Source: Carallia brachiata (lineage: Eukaryota; Streptophyta; Magnoliopsida; Malpighiales; Rhizophoraceae). Taken from it: a DNA stretch of 64,000 nt. Shown here in pieces: positions 27,843-38,755 of this stretch; positions within the stretch are counted from its first letter, which is position 1, and every line of letters starts with the position of its first letter. The notes beneath the pieces are model-generated. The model worked only from the letters and a program-made list of their open reading frames with translations, had not been told where the DNA came from and searched no databases. The stretch spans positions 4,501,769 through 4,565,768 of the forward strand of contig JADCRB010000026.1 of assembly GCA_021464245.1 (NCBI GenBank), read 5' to 3'. A program made the position numbers and the translations under genes.

Positions 27843-30391
27843 TCAGTTCCTGGTTGTGGAACAGGTCATCCTCCTCGCATGTGCACCTAGTTCGCCAAAT
27901 TGATCATCGGCCTCAACTGTATCCTCTGAAAGGCGAACTGCATCCAACTTCTGTTTTAGGACTTCTATCGCGTTGAGCACCAACTGCGAAGCCTTTATTG
28001 CACCAGTAGACTCAACAGTGAATATAAAACTATCTTCCTTGGCTCGTATCTCCACAAGCCCCCGCTTGCCCATTGCTTCTGCTTTTTTGATAACCTCATC
28101 ATCATAAGTGTATAATTCTGGGTCCACCACCTTAACCTACAGAAGATATCTTGAAAATAAGCACAAATTTTCAATCGGACGGATTGCAGAGGAAAAAATG
28201 ATCAACTAATTGCAAAATTAGCTTTTCGATACAATTTTGCAGAGTAGAATTTACAAATATATGTCCAACAACTGCCACATAGCGGATGGGCAAGTCATGA
28301 CATTATCAGCTGTCTGGAAAATCCCCAATTGCAACAATATCACTAACTTCAAGACACACTTAGTGAACGTATACGAATTACAGCTTTGAATGTATAGGAA
28401 TTCAAATACTGCAATATTGTCATAATTATAATCCCACTAGCAAGTATAGCTTATTTCCCTCACCTCACAATTCACCGCATGCCATGGATTGAACAATGCA
28501 AATTGGATATCATTTCTCTCTTATCTAAATAAGCAAATGACAGTCCTCCACTTCCGAGGGCCTTTGTTCCAAAGCATTGACTTCCACAGAATTTAGTTCA
28601 CAGCATGCATAAAAACGTCGACAGAAATTCAATCTAACAGTACTTTTGGTATGAATCATATGAATCCTAAACGCAATCTGCATTCAAAGATTCCAAATTC
28701 AAGATCCACACGGCTAAAACAATCCAACCACATGTGAGCAGTCATAGGCTCCGTCAATCACACACAACCTGCCTGCTATGTGCAGTTCTTTAGGAAGCAC
28801 AGCCTCGGACTTCTAAATCAGCTATCCTCTTATATGATTGAGCAAAACATCGGAAGATAGTTGTGAAGTGACAACATATCTTGCTGCAGTACTGCCAGGG
28901 AAAACAATATGCAAGAAGATACAATGCAATCAATCAATAAGCATGCACATGCATGCATGTATGCCTGCTCATGCATGCATTCACGCATTTCCAATCAAAG
29001 CTTCAATCATGGAGCACAGACAAAGAGGAAGAACTTCATAAAGAGGAATAAGCGAGGAGCTCCTCAAAATTTTGCCCTGTCCAATAATAAAAACCATTAA
29101 CTATTTAAATCTCTTACACAGAGGCAGTCGACAAACTAACAAGGAGGAAGTATATTAAAAAGAACAAAGCACAGATATTTAGTTTGTCACAAACATACAA
29201 AAAATTATGATTCAAAATCTCTGGAAGACTAACACACCATAAACTTGTGCCAATAAATATTAAGGTTCTTGGCTAACTTTATAATGAATGACCCACTCGT
29301 GTTTCTAGGAAATTCATAGTCATCTGATTCTAATTAGGAGAAGATGGTCACTAATCAGTGTACAACTTCCCTTTCTCTTTAATTTGACGCAGTTCAATGC
29401 CGTAAAACTGAAGATAGACAACTCAACATTAGTTCAACTGCATTGCGTACCACTTTCATGGTTAGGAAATTTAAAAACTCAAGGACAACAGGCAAGGGAA
29501 ACATATGAGCGTATAAGTGATCATGAATTAAGGTAAATTGAGTAAATAAATTTTTTGTTTTTCTTAAGAAACTAACCTGTTGGGTATTGGGATCAACGTC
29601 AAACACTTTGGTGGGGCTACTCTCGACCCATTGTTGTTTTTCCTCAAGTGTCAAAGTCTCCATCAAATCCTCATTGATATGAATCTCTGGTTCGTACATG
29701 AAAGTAACAGTTGCAGCAGGAGACCACTTTGCATGATCCTTTCCAATCCCTTTTCTGGCTATTGCCCTCAGTCTCAGCTCTTGCCCTTTTCGTAGCTTCA
29801 CTATAATAATCCCTCTGCAAGTCGAAAAGATTCAAACTTTGGCCCACAAAACCCCAGTCGAGAAAAACCCATATCACAAAGTTAAGTTACGAATTGCAAA
29901 AAAGAGATGAAACGAAATGGAAGGGCCAATAAATGAATTTACCGGCTCTGCTCAGAGGATTCATAATCGGCAGGATCGGAGAAGTCGACGGGAACGACCC
30001 TGTGGTCGGAGCTGACCAAGTCCTTGCTGGTAACGTCGAGGGTCTGGTCGCTCATGCACTTGGCACGGAGGTGGTACTCGACGGAGCAGTACTCGCACTG
30101 GCCGTCGCCGTCGCAGGCGTCGCAGTCGCGGGAGAAGCGCATGGACATGGCGCGGTCGCTGGTGAGGGGGATGAGGCCGAGGCGGTGGGCGATGAACTCG
30201 TCGTTGAGGACAGAGGAGTTAACCTCGATTTCGACGAGGTCGATGGCGATGGTGGGGACCTCGGCGATCATGACGCGGCGGAGGGCGTTGGCGATGGAGG
30301 CGTCGGTGTCCCGCAGCTCGAACTTGGCGTAGTCGTCTCTTAGTTCCCGGATTTTCACCCTCGGGAATCTCTGGTACGATATCCCTTCCAT
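27843..30391 (-). CDS. NRPB3: DNA-directed RNA polymerase II subunit RPB3 (3 exons)
   Basis: Exons on the reverse strand: 30391-29943, 29814-29577, 28136-27843, giving 326 aa; plant RPB3 is about 319. This alpha-like subunit pairs with RPB11 in the assembly platform of nuclear RNA polymerase II. It shows the dimerisation core ([21 protein letters not shown], about 31-50), a four-Cys zinc site (Cys90, 93, 99 and 102 in [13 protein letters not shown]) and the second half with [19 protein letters not shown] and [18 protein letters not shown]. The usual end is GAHMRGG; here it is [14 protein letters not shown]. The bases for MRGG-stop are present in another frame (27880-27866), so two bases (one CA unit) seem to be missing just before them. 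This lengthens the protein by a few residues. Plants have paralogous RPB3-type subunits for Pol II, IV and V; the RPB3 call rests on overall likeness. Confidence 0.93.
28940..28990. repeat. Cluster of CATGCA/TGCATG (RY) words in RPB3 intron 2
   Basis: Within about 50 bases CATGCA or TGCATG recurs several times (GCATGCACATGCATGCATG, then GCTCATGCATGCATTCACGCA). CATGCATG is the RY element bound by B3-domain factors in seed genes. Here it lies inside the 1.4-kb second intron of RPB3, so it may simply be an alternating purine-pyrimidine repeat. Confidence 0.5.
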
Positions 30392-30885
30392 TCTCTCTCC
30401 TTTTCTCTGCGTCTGTGTCTGTAAATGCAGGCAGTGCGAGAATTGGAAGTGCCGCCGGTTTCTAGTTCTCTGTGTGTGTCTCTGCAGCCGTTAAAGTTTA
30501 AAGAACCCGATTCAACAATTGTTTTTATTATTAATTAATTTTTAGGACACGAAGGTCTTGAAGTCTTCAAGTTGAAGAATAAGTACTCCACTTACATTTG
30601 TTCGAAAACACAGAAAAGTTTCTGACCAAAAAAATAAAAAATTTGGGAGAAAAGAATATAAGAAGAATAAAAGTGAGAGAAAAAAATATATCTTATTTTT
30701 TTGTGTTTGAGAAAGTTTAATGTAGAAAAATATGTTAAAAATATTTTATTTAAAATAAATATAAAAGAAGAAGAAAAAAATTAATATATATTATAATATC
30801 ACTTATATCCTTAAAAAATAATATTGAAAAATCAAATTGAGGAATATAAAAGTAATTTCAACAATAAAAAAATTTTAAAAAAATA

Positions 30886-30964
30886 AAAGTGGGAAGCGGC
30901 TGGCGCGTTGCCAACGGCTTCCCGCGGGTTTAAGTCCAATTCCCCAAATTTTGGGGGGATTGGA
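30886..30964. repeat. GC-rich inverted repeats in AT-rich DNA
   Basis: Two foldbacks lie side by side. GGGAAGC...GCTTCCC (about 30890-30923) encloses TGGC...GCCA. At 30935-30964 TCCAAT-CCCC pairs with GGGG-ATTGGA around AAATTTT. Both sides are very AT-rich. They may be the termini of a non-autonomous DNA element. Confidence 0.5.
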
Positions 30965-31501
30965 CAAAAGTGGGGTCCAAGATAAATTCTTAGACCCTAT
31001 TTTTTTTGTCTTATTCATTTTCCTGTTTAGTTAAATAAGAGAAGTTCTATTTTTTTATGCCCATTCCCTTCCCCCTGCAGCAAGTGCTCTCTCCCAAACA
31101 AACTTAAAGCAATACGGCACATAAAATCACTTAAGTATGGTTTTTGGAAAAAAAAAAAAAAAAACACTCAACTTAAGTTCACTTAAAAAAAAAAAGAAGC
31201 CTCCCAAGAATACTTTACTGATTAAAATTTAAATTTTTATTTTAAAAATTTTAAATTCTAAAGGTTAACTTCTACATTAACCCTTTATACGTGGATAATC
31301 TAGCAAACAAAATATTTGACCCGATTATATGTGTAAGCCTCCTAATCTCAAAATAAAAACCGATAAAGCCTAAACCCTGCCTAAGACCCTCAGCCCAGCC
31401 TTTCTGGCCGGCCCTCCATCCTTCTCTCTTGCTCTTGGGGAGAGGAAAAGCTTTGATCAAGTGGACAGGTAGCATTACTAACTCACAAGTGAAAAAAATG
31501 C

Positions 31502-31691
31502 AAATAATTAACGCCTTTTAGTTTAATGAGTAAGAGACTTGACATCTCTTAAATAAGATATCAAGTTCGAGTCTTATTAATAAAAAGAAACTACGCTAAA
31601 AAAGTCGTCCCTAATATAAGTCCGACAGTATTCGAATCGGATTAGTTGAGACTTTCTAGATACCGAAGGAAGACTCAAAAAAAAAAAAAAA
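31502..31691 (+). mobile_element. SINE-like element with poly-A tail
   Basis: An A-box-like TAGTTTAATGAGTAAGAG (about 31519) and a B-box-like AAGTTCGAGTCTTA (about 31564) are followed by a 3' domain with GTCCGACAGTATTCGAATCGG and a run of about 15 A to 31691. AAAAAAATGC occurs before (about 31492-31501) and after the element. This fits a short target duplication but is partly hidden by the A tail. A likely related, decayed copy lies at about 56487-56640. Confidence 0.6.
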
Positions 31692-32125
31692 TGCCGATGC
31701 CCAATGTCATGGCAGCTTCATGGACAGACAAAAGTTTGATTAATAAGGTGGAGAGACAGGATTGAGCACACATCTTGTTTATACATTAAACTATTAATAT
31801 ATATCTCAATTTTTTTGTGTTTGATTAGTGTTTTAAATGTAACAAAATTGATAATTTTTAAAAAAAATTAAAGGTTATTTTTTTTATTACAAATATTATT
31901 AATTTTATTAAAAAATTATTAATTTTATTTTATTCAAAATACTAATCGAGACATCAAAAACTAACACACAAACATTTTCTCTATAAATTAAGAACCTAGT
32001 GCATCACTGTATCAACATGATAAACAATTCCTACACATGCAGAGAAAGAGAGATGACAGAGATTTTCCCACGTCAGTGATGGGGGCGTTGATAGTGACTG
32101 ATGGGGTCGAAGAACCAAAAGTGAG

Positions 32126-33458
32126 CTATTCAATCTCATGGTACCTGCGGAAACGAGTATTCTGGCTAACTCTTCCTGTTCTGGAATCAGACGCTATCAG
32201 CACCAGACTCGATATTAGCTTCCACTCCTCATTCCTGTAGAGTAAAACTCCATTTAAGCAAATTAGCAAAACGTAAAGGTACGACAAATATACATGTCCA
32301 AGAATAAGTATCTAAAACTTGGGACACCAGGCAATGTATAAAATCAACGCTAGTAAGGGAGACAACAAATTAAGAACAGAAATTACCATGTCAGGTCAAA
32401 ATCATATTTCAGCACACAGAGACATGTTTTTATGATCTCATAATTATGGTCTTATGATGCATAAGATTTAGCTGCTTCTTCATTTTGCATGAACAGAATG
32501 GCCCAAACTTTGGTGATCATGATTGCATGTACAATTGATAGAGTACGAAGGTGCAAAACCATCACATTCACTCATCTGTGAAAAAAAATTTTTATGCAGA
32601 AAGAATTAAAAAGCAGTGAGAACTTGTAGCAGGAAAGTATGTTGATGGCATATCCTATAGTGTCTAGAGTTAGCCAACTTCACCTAAGATTCAGAAGCAT
32701 GTGTGGAAAGAATACGATCCATTTCTTAGAATAGTCATACACTTGACCATAAAGCATGCAGTTAACTTGAGCTCATCAACTGAAATGAGCAAACATGAAG
32801 GCAAAACCCAAAACTCTTTAAATATTAGCAGAACAAGGTGTAGGGGCACCTAACCAAGGACAAACTAATGCTGCATCAGGCGAGGGTCCGACAAGAATAG
32901 GGGATGGCCCAAACTGGCTAAAGCATAAATCATTTTGGTCTCCACTTCCTTACCATAAATCATTTTCAGTGCACAACAACAGCCTCAAGCACCTTTAAAG
33001 AAGACATCATCTGTCAACAAGGTCACCATTCGAATTGACACGTTATTAAAGAACATTGTAAAACTGGCTAAAGCATATGATTTCTTACCTTTTATCATGC
33101 TTATTGAATATGAATGAATCAAGGTCACATGCTCATAGAGCCAGTCTTCTTATACCAGTAAATTCTTTCCTCACCAAAAAATGGTGCAAAAGGGACGAAA
33201 ACAGAGTTCACACGTTTTGCAGGCAAATGCTCCAAGGCTTATTTAAATGTTGAGATGCTAGGTATGCATGCCATCATACAGAATTTCTGGCTCATTTTTC
33301 AAGATTCCATTACTAATCCCAATTAAACAGATGGAAAAAAAAAAAAAAAGATAAAGAGTTATGACCAATCTTCATAAATTCGCAGTTCCTGCTAATAATT
33401 CAGGAACTAAATTCTCAAGAGAAGAGTATTTGCAGTGTGTGTATGTGTGTTGTGCGTC

Positions 33459-33497
<39 letters not shown>

Positions 33498-35447
33498 CAC
33501 CAGGGAATCTTACAGGCCATGAAAGAAGATATTTGGTCAAACTATCTCACCAGCATAGCATCATCTGTTAATCTCAACCAGTTTGGAGTCAAGTAATGAG
33601 ATTAATTTTACACGTCCACAATTTCCAAAATCATTTCCACGTCAATTTATGTAGTCATGCTTGGGAGGTAAGATGTCTAACAATGCCTTCACAATCTAAT
33701 ACCATAAAAAGCAAAAAAGAAAAAAAAAGTTATTATGTTAAAAAAAAAAAAAAAAAGGACGGAGCAGTGCAATTAGACACAGATACTAAATACTCAAAGA
33801 GGAAAGATATTATTGCCTTATAAACACTCCTAACAGAGATAATAAATAAGACAGGGAAAGTCAATCACCTGCTTTCAATATGTTATTTCAAGAGTACAAT
33901 GGCATGCTACTATGCCTGAGAAAGAGTTGAATTCTATAACTCAGCAGGTAAGTGATTCAACATCTTCGACTATGCACCTCTTCATTGTCCCTGATACTAA
34001 GCAACAATGCCTACATAAGCAAAAACTGTAAGGTTCAGCTGGAAATGTGCTTCTCTATGAAAGATGTTTAAGCGTTTCTGAACAGAATAGACTATAAGAA
34101 TGTTACCAAATATTCTCTTACTTGAGATCTGTAGAACACTTCCGAGTGACTAGAACAAAAAAAGGTATAATGCAGATTAATGATGGCGGAAAAGAAAATT
34201 ATGCTTTACGACAACTCCTGAAATGAGAATATTCCAAAAAGCTGGGAAAAGACTTAATTACCTGTTCTCCATGCATAAATCAGGATCTCATCAGCATGCT
34301 GAATGTTACTTATATCATCAGCTCCCTGCCAATTTGCTTGGGAAGCAATTATAGACAAAGCAGTGTGACATAAAGTAGACATAAAGAAAAGGAAAAGGAA
34401 GAGATGTAACCTGTTTTGTAGGAACAAGGGAACGTGGCCGAGTCTAACAAGTGATCTCCATTTATTGCACGAATGATTGAAGATGTCCTACAATGGAAAA
34501 CTGCAAGTCAAGCATAAAACTAGCAAATAGCAACTTCAACTAGTTAACCTTCAACTGAAAACTGCTGAAGCCACCTTGTTCGCTTTTTTCACTTCAGTTA
34601 GGAAAGAGAGCCACAAGGACAACCAAATAAAATAAAAGCAATAAGCTACAATGGAAAACGTCAGATCCTCCATAAATGTAAATCAGCTTTGAAACGGACC
34701 GCCAAAAACCATAATAATAACTGTTCACCATTAGTGTGCTCCTCGATTTCCTTTGAAAAAATTGAATATCTTGCTCTCCAACAGCAATGCTTGCTGAGCA
34801 TAAATCTAGCAAATGTTCAAATCACTGGCAAAGCAGGAAACCAATGCTAATGAATAGCTATGGAATTGAACCATAGACTCTTAAAGCTGTGACTCTTTTA
34901 GCTCGCAAGAACCACAGCGTGCAGACCAATAACCAAATGCAATCACCCTATTTGATTTCAACAAATGTCCAGAAAAAGTATCATCCCAATTATACATGCG
35001 TTAGTACAAAAAGCAAACCACACACATAGATTTACCAGATAAATCACAGCAACTGAGTGAATCATCACATTTTGTACATGTGTCATAATTGATCACCATG
35101 CCAAAAATGTTCTTTCATATGGTAACGTGCTTGAGTTGATTAAGATAAAGTGACAATTCCCCCCTGCACTAAATGCAATAAATCCCTTATATTCATCCTC
35201 TCAGTTGCAGAGGAAAAAGTCTAAGAAAATTGAAAGGAAAATAAATGTAATATTTCATAAGTCGATAAACAAAGATGCCACACATCATTGGAAAACTTGT
35301 AAGAAGTAAATTTTACCAGTCTGCAAAATCACCAGAGCTCGGAGTGACCTCAAAGAACTCCTTGAGCACGTTTAACCAACAGGGACATGCTCTCCGTGTT
35401 AAACCAAAAAAATAAAGGAGACATAAACCACCATTCAACGAAAGCAT
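32126..35447 (-). CDS. Uncharacterised small protein gene, 5 coding exons (134 aa)
   Basis: I do not recognise this protein. The model joins, on the reverse strand, 35447-35317, 34487-34411, 34321-34262, 34149-34122 and 32234-32126. All four junctions are in phase and open. Donors are CTG|GTAAAA, CAG|GTTACA, CAG|GTAATT and CAA|GTAAGA; acceptors are TGTAG, GGGAG, TCTAG and TACAG. Peptide landmarks are RRACPCWLNVLKEFF, SGDFADW, INGDHLLDSATFPC, DDISNIQHADEIL and the end VSQNTRFRRYHEIE. The first 20 residues are fairly hydrophobic, and there are six Cys. The third exon's acceptor (GGGAG|C) is 4 bases downstream of a better one (GGCAG|G) that would end the frame at once. The start is unsure: 35447 is the only Met of this frame, but leader exons further upstream may change it. 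The coordinates avoid simple repeats except for a large TG/GA microsatellite in the last intron. Confidence 0.45.
33434..33497. repeat. (TG)n(GA)n compound microsatellite
   Basis: An interrupted TG run passes into about 11 GA repeats, inside the last intron of the unknown reverse-strand gene. Confidence 0.9.
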
Positions 35448-35572
35448 GACCCAAGATTTTTTTTTTAAAGCAAGATTTTAATTAAACAAATGAATTCATA
35501 TTATTATAACTACCCAGAAGGAAAAAAAACCCAATCGTGAAATTTGAGCTGAGAATGGATGGATGCACTTAC

Positions 35573-37035
35573 TAGAGGGTGGCAATTTCAAACTGTAGTG
35601 CTAAATCATCCCTTTATCTAAGTGCCAAACCTTCTGCAACAAAAACAAAAATGGCAATAGCAACCAACAAATTTCAAAAGGTGCACAGCTGAATTATCAT
35701 ATTATAAAAGACCACGTACCTAGCAGACCCCCAAGAAATTGCATAGGGGGTTGAGCATCACTAGCAGGTCGAAGCTAACTTCACAAAGTCACAAACACCA
35801 TATACTGAGGTGAAGACTGACATGGAAAGAAAAAATCAGAGATAAGAGAAAAAAAAAACATTAAGATTGAAAATGAAGAGCGGCAGTCCAAATCGTACGT
35901 AATTTCCATATTGTATGCAACTGAGACTTACAGAACCATTTTTGATCAAACAAAAGATACTAAGTTGCATTTCAGTTTGTGCCAATTCCCGCTTACTGAA
36001 AGCATCACTGCTGTGAGATGTTGAATCCAATCAAGATTCTTTAGCAACAGAGTTCCAATGTTTCTGGTATCTGCTTTTTGCCTTCTGGCAGCCAAAAAAA
36101 CCAACATTCCAACTACGCCGGTTCCCAAGAAACTGAGAAAGAAAAGCCAACGAACTGAATACCTCCAGTTGCTTAAAAACTGAACAGGAAAATCGATAAG
36201 ATAAGGAGACCCAAAAAAAAAAAAAGAAAAGGAAAGTTCAAGAAACTCAACAAGAAAATTCAAGACACTGAACAACACCAGTTTTGTAAAGAAACTGAAC
36301 AAGAAAACCCAAAAAACAAAAAAAAAAATCTTGAAAGAAAATTCAATAAACTCCACATGAAACCCAACAAAATTAACAATTGAAAATCAAGAAACTGAAC
36401 CAGAAAACTTAAGAAACTGAGGAAGGAAACCAAGAAATTGGAAAAAAAAAAATCAAATTTCAAGAAACCGATAGAGGAAACCTATAAAAAGAAATAATAG
36501 GTGATGAAGAAAAACAATCTGCATAAAACATCTAAAGGGGAAGGAAAAAAAAAAACAAATCAAGAGAAGCCACAAACGATTTTGATAATCGGATCAGGAA
36601 AAAAAAAGAAGGAAAGATCTCAAGAAACAAAATACCAAATACAAGATAAAGATAGATGTTGTCATGTTGAATGTGCAGCTTCGAATCCCTCACAGTTACC
36701 CTAAATGCTGTGAATCTTGGCAAGAATTTGAATGAAAAAATAAAACCCAAAGAGAAAAAAAAGAAAAGAAACGCCAAGATAATGGAAAAAGAAGAAGACG
36801 AAAATCAAAGAATTTCAAGAAAAGAGAAGATGTACCCTGATGGTGATTCACCGATTCCGTTTAAAGATTCATTCTTCTTCGAGGTCTTGAACGATCGAAA
36901 GTCAGAATTCTAGAATTGTAGAATGGAGCATTAAGGTTTCTGGAAACAAAAAAAGAGGTAGAGCGATCGCTGTGGCAATGGCCGGGGAACGAAAATTGGA
37001 ACGTTGGAGAAGAGAGGATTTTTTTCTGTCTCTGC
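35573..37035 (-). other. Probable promoter and non-coding leader exons of the unknown gene
   Basis: A TATA-box-like TATATAAAG lies on the reverse strand at 37067-37059. About 30 bases on, a purine/pyrimidine-mixed, GC-richer stretch typical of a first exon runs to a donor at 36836/36835 (TCAGG|GTACAT). Two exon-like segments with good splice sites follow: 36132-35997 (TTTCTCAG|, TTTCA|GTAAGC) and 35633-35573 (GTTGCAG|, CTCTA|GTAAGT). All carry only short frames (the longest ATG frame ends after some 48 codons across them), so they are more likely 5' untranslated exons or a separate non-coding RNA. Linkage to the coding exons is inferred from orientation. Confidence 0.4.
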
Positions 37036-37194
37036 CTCCTAAACGGCCTCAAAGAGGGCTTTATATAGGAATTAAATGGCCTGAGTCGGTGTCGTTTTAT
37101 GATGGTATGCCCACCCACCGACTCGGTCGCGTGACTGCGCATCACGTATACGCAATTTTTTTAATCTCATTATATAAATATAAAAATTAAACAA

Positions 37195-37310
37195 AAAAAA
37201 ATAATAATATGTATTTATTATTTAAATTTTAACTATTTAATTGTATCAGACTTACTATTTAATTAATAATTAAAATTTGAATAATAAATTTGTATCATTA
37301 TTTTGCATTT
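37195..37310. repeat. AT-rich foldback-like repeat, copy 3
   Basis: It closely parallels 25715-25815: TTATTATTTAAATTTTAACT, then TTACTATTTAATTAATAAT, then TAAAATTTGAATAATAAATT. The ends are complementary to each other. Confidence 0.4.
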
Positions 37311-38402
37311 AAATTTTGTATTTACATATTTTTAATTTTTTTAATTTTTTTAAAAAGATGAGATGCAAATGATATAGCAACGAGATCTCCCATATCTTTT
37401 TATTTCTTAGAAATATATAATTTTCGTTTTGAACAGCATTAGAAATATATAATGGGCAAATTGTTAAGATAATTGCGTAAATAATTTTTTTATAGTTGTA
37501 TATATTTATTATTTTTTTATATATCACTTCATTTATTTATACATAATATTTTTTTATTAAAAAGCTTGGATCCACACGGGACAACGCCCCATACCTCTAT
37601 CTTTTTCGCTTTTTTTTTTTTTTTTTATGGTTAAATTTACAGTCTTCTACAGCATAGCTAACTTGTAAGCAAAACGGACTTGGCCTAAATAATCATACCG
37701 TGTATTTATCTTATTATATTAAGGTTATGACACAAGGGTGTCATGTAACATCATTTCTTTCTTTTTAAGCTCATTTTGAGCATTTTTTTTTTAAAATTTC
37801 ATATCCCGTAAATATGCTAAAAAGGTTTGAACAGTTGCACTGCAAAGACTGTTATATTAAATTACTAAAAAAGTATATTCTTGAAATTTAACAAAATCAC
37901 GAAGTGATTGTCATCAACTGTACATGAGCGGATGTTTGACTCACCAAACGCCTTTATTGAAATTTAGCATTCACCTCAGGATATATTCAAATATAAAAGC
38001 AACTTAGACATAACATTGTGAGCATGTAAAAAACCAAATTTTACTTTGGATTCTAAGCCCCTTTTGTCATAAACTTGGCATCACTTATCCATGAAGCATG
38101 GAGCACCCTTTCAGAAGATGCCGCCTCTTCCATTAAAACTACTATTAGAACATGATTAATTTATTTTTCTTGGTACTTCAGTATATGCCAAACAAACCGT
38201 AGCTTGTAAATAAATTGTAGGAGACCTTTTCTTCTTCCACTGGTCACGTATGGTTCCAAAGAGTAAGCGTGGAGTTGACATTTACAGCTGTGCATTCTGT
38301 CTCTAAAGAAAAGCTTTCTGTAACATTTGAATGATGTCAAATGCCAGATAGCTACGTGGGTTTTCTTCCGCTTCCAACATTAGAGTAACGAGCTCCGTTA
38401 GA

Positions 38403-38558
38403 TAGTCATATAAAAAGTTATTCAATAATTAGTATATTTTGTATAACTATAATTAAAAAATATAAATAAAAAAATAATTTTATTTTTTATTTCACATTTT
38501 ATTATTACAGTTACACAAAATATATTGATTATTATAAATAATTTTTTGTATGGCCATA
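38403..38558. mobile_element. MITE-like inverted-repeat element
   Basis: The left arm TAGTCATATAAAAAGTTATT...AGTATATTTTGTATAACT is complementary, with some mismatches, to the right arm AGTTACACAAAATATATTG...TAATTTTTTGTATGGCCATA. The centre is AT-rich and no coding capacity is seen. Its arms and the following bases (CCATAAATATTTTCC) resemble the element at 40574-40782 (CCATAAACATTTTCC), so both probably belong to one family. Confidence 0.55.
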
Positions 38559-38755
38559 AATATTTTCCTTAAAGTAACATATTATGACTGTTGTTCTTTG
38601 AACCTGTTTTTTCTATACAATTATGAGACTTGCGTTTAGGGCAGGTTTTTTCATAATTAGCAATAATCGTGTATTCAGATAATTATGAGAGGCTAACATA
38701 CATAATAATAGTTTGCTTTCAACAATCAAAAATCATAAAACCGAAAATTATAAGA

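Larger units (their letters stand above)
30392..32125. other. Intergenic region between RPB3 and the unknown gene
   Basis: It holds the RPB3 leader and promoter (no clear TATA box), an AT-rich part, a GC-rich palindromic island (30886-30964) and a SINE-like element (about 31502-31691). The reverse-strand unknown gene would end near 32126 with its 3' untranslated region extending below that. No other gene is seen. Confidence 0.5.
37036..38755. other. Intergenic region between the unknown gene and the cyclase gene
   Basis: No gene seen. It holds an AT-rich foldback-like repeat (37195-37310), a MITE-like inverted repeat (38403-38558) and the cyclase 3' flank. Confidence 0.55.

Noticed and set aside
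29933..30343. Forward open frame of 136 codons opposite RPB3 exon 1
   Set aside because: It is the antisense shadow of GC-rich coding sequence; the reverse-strand frame is clearly RPB3.
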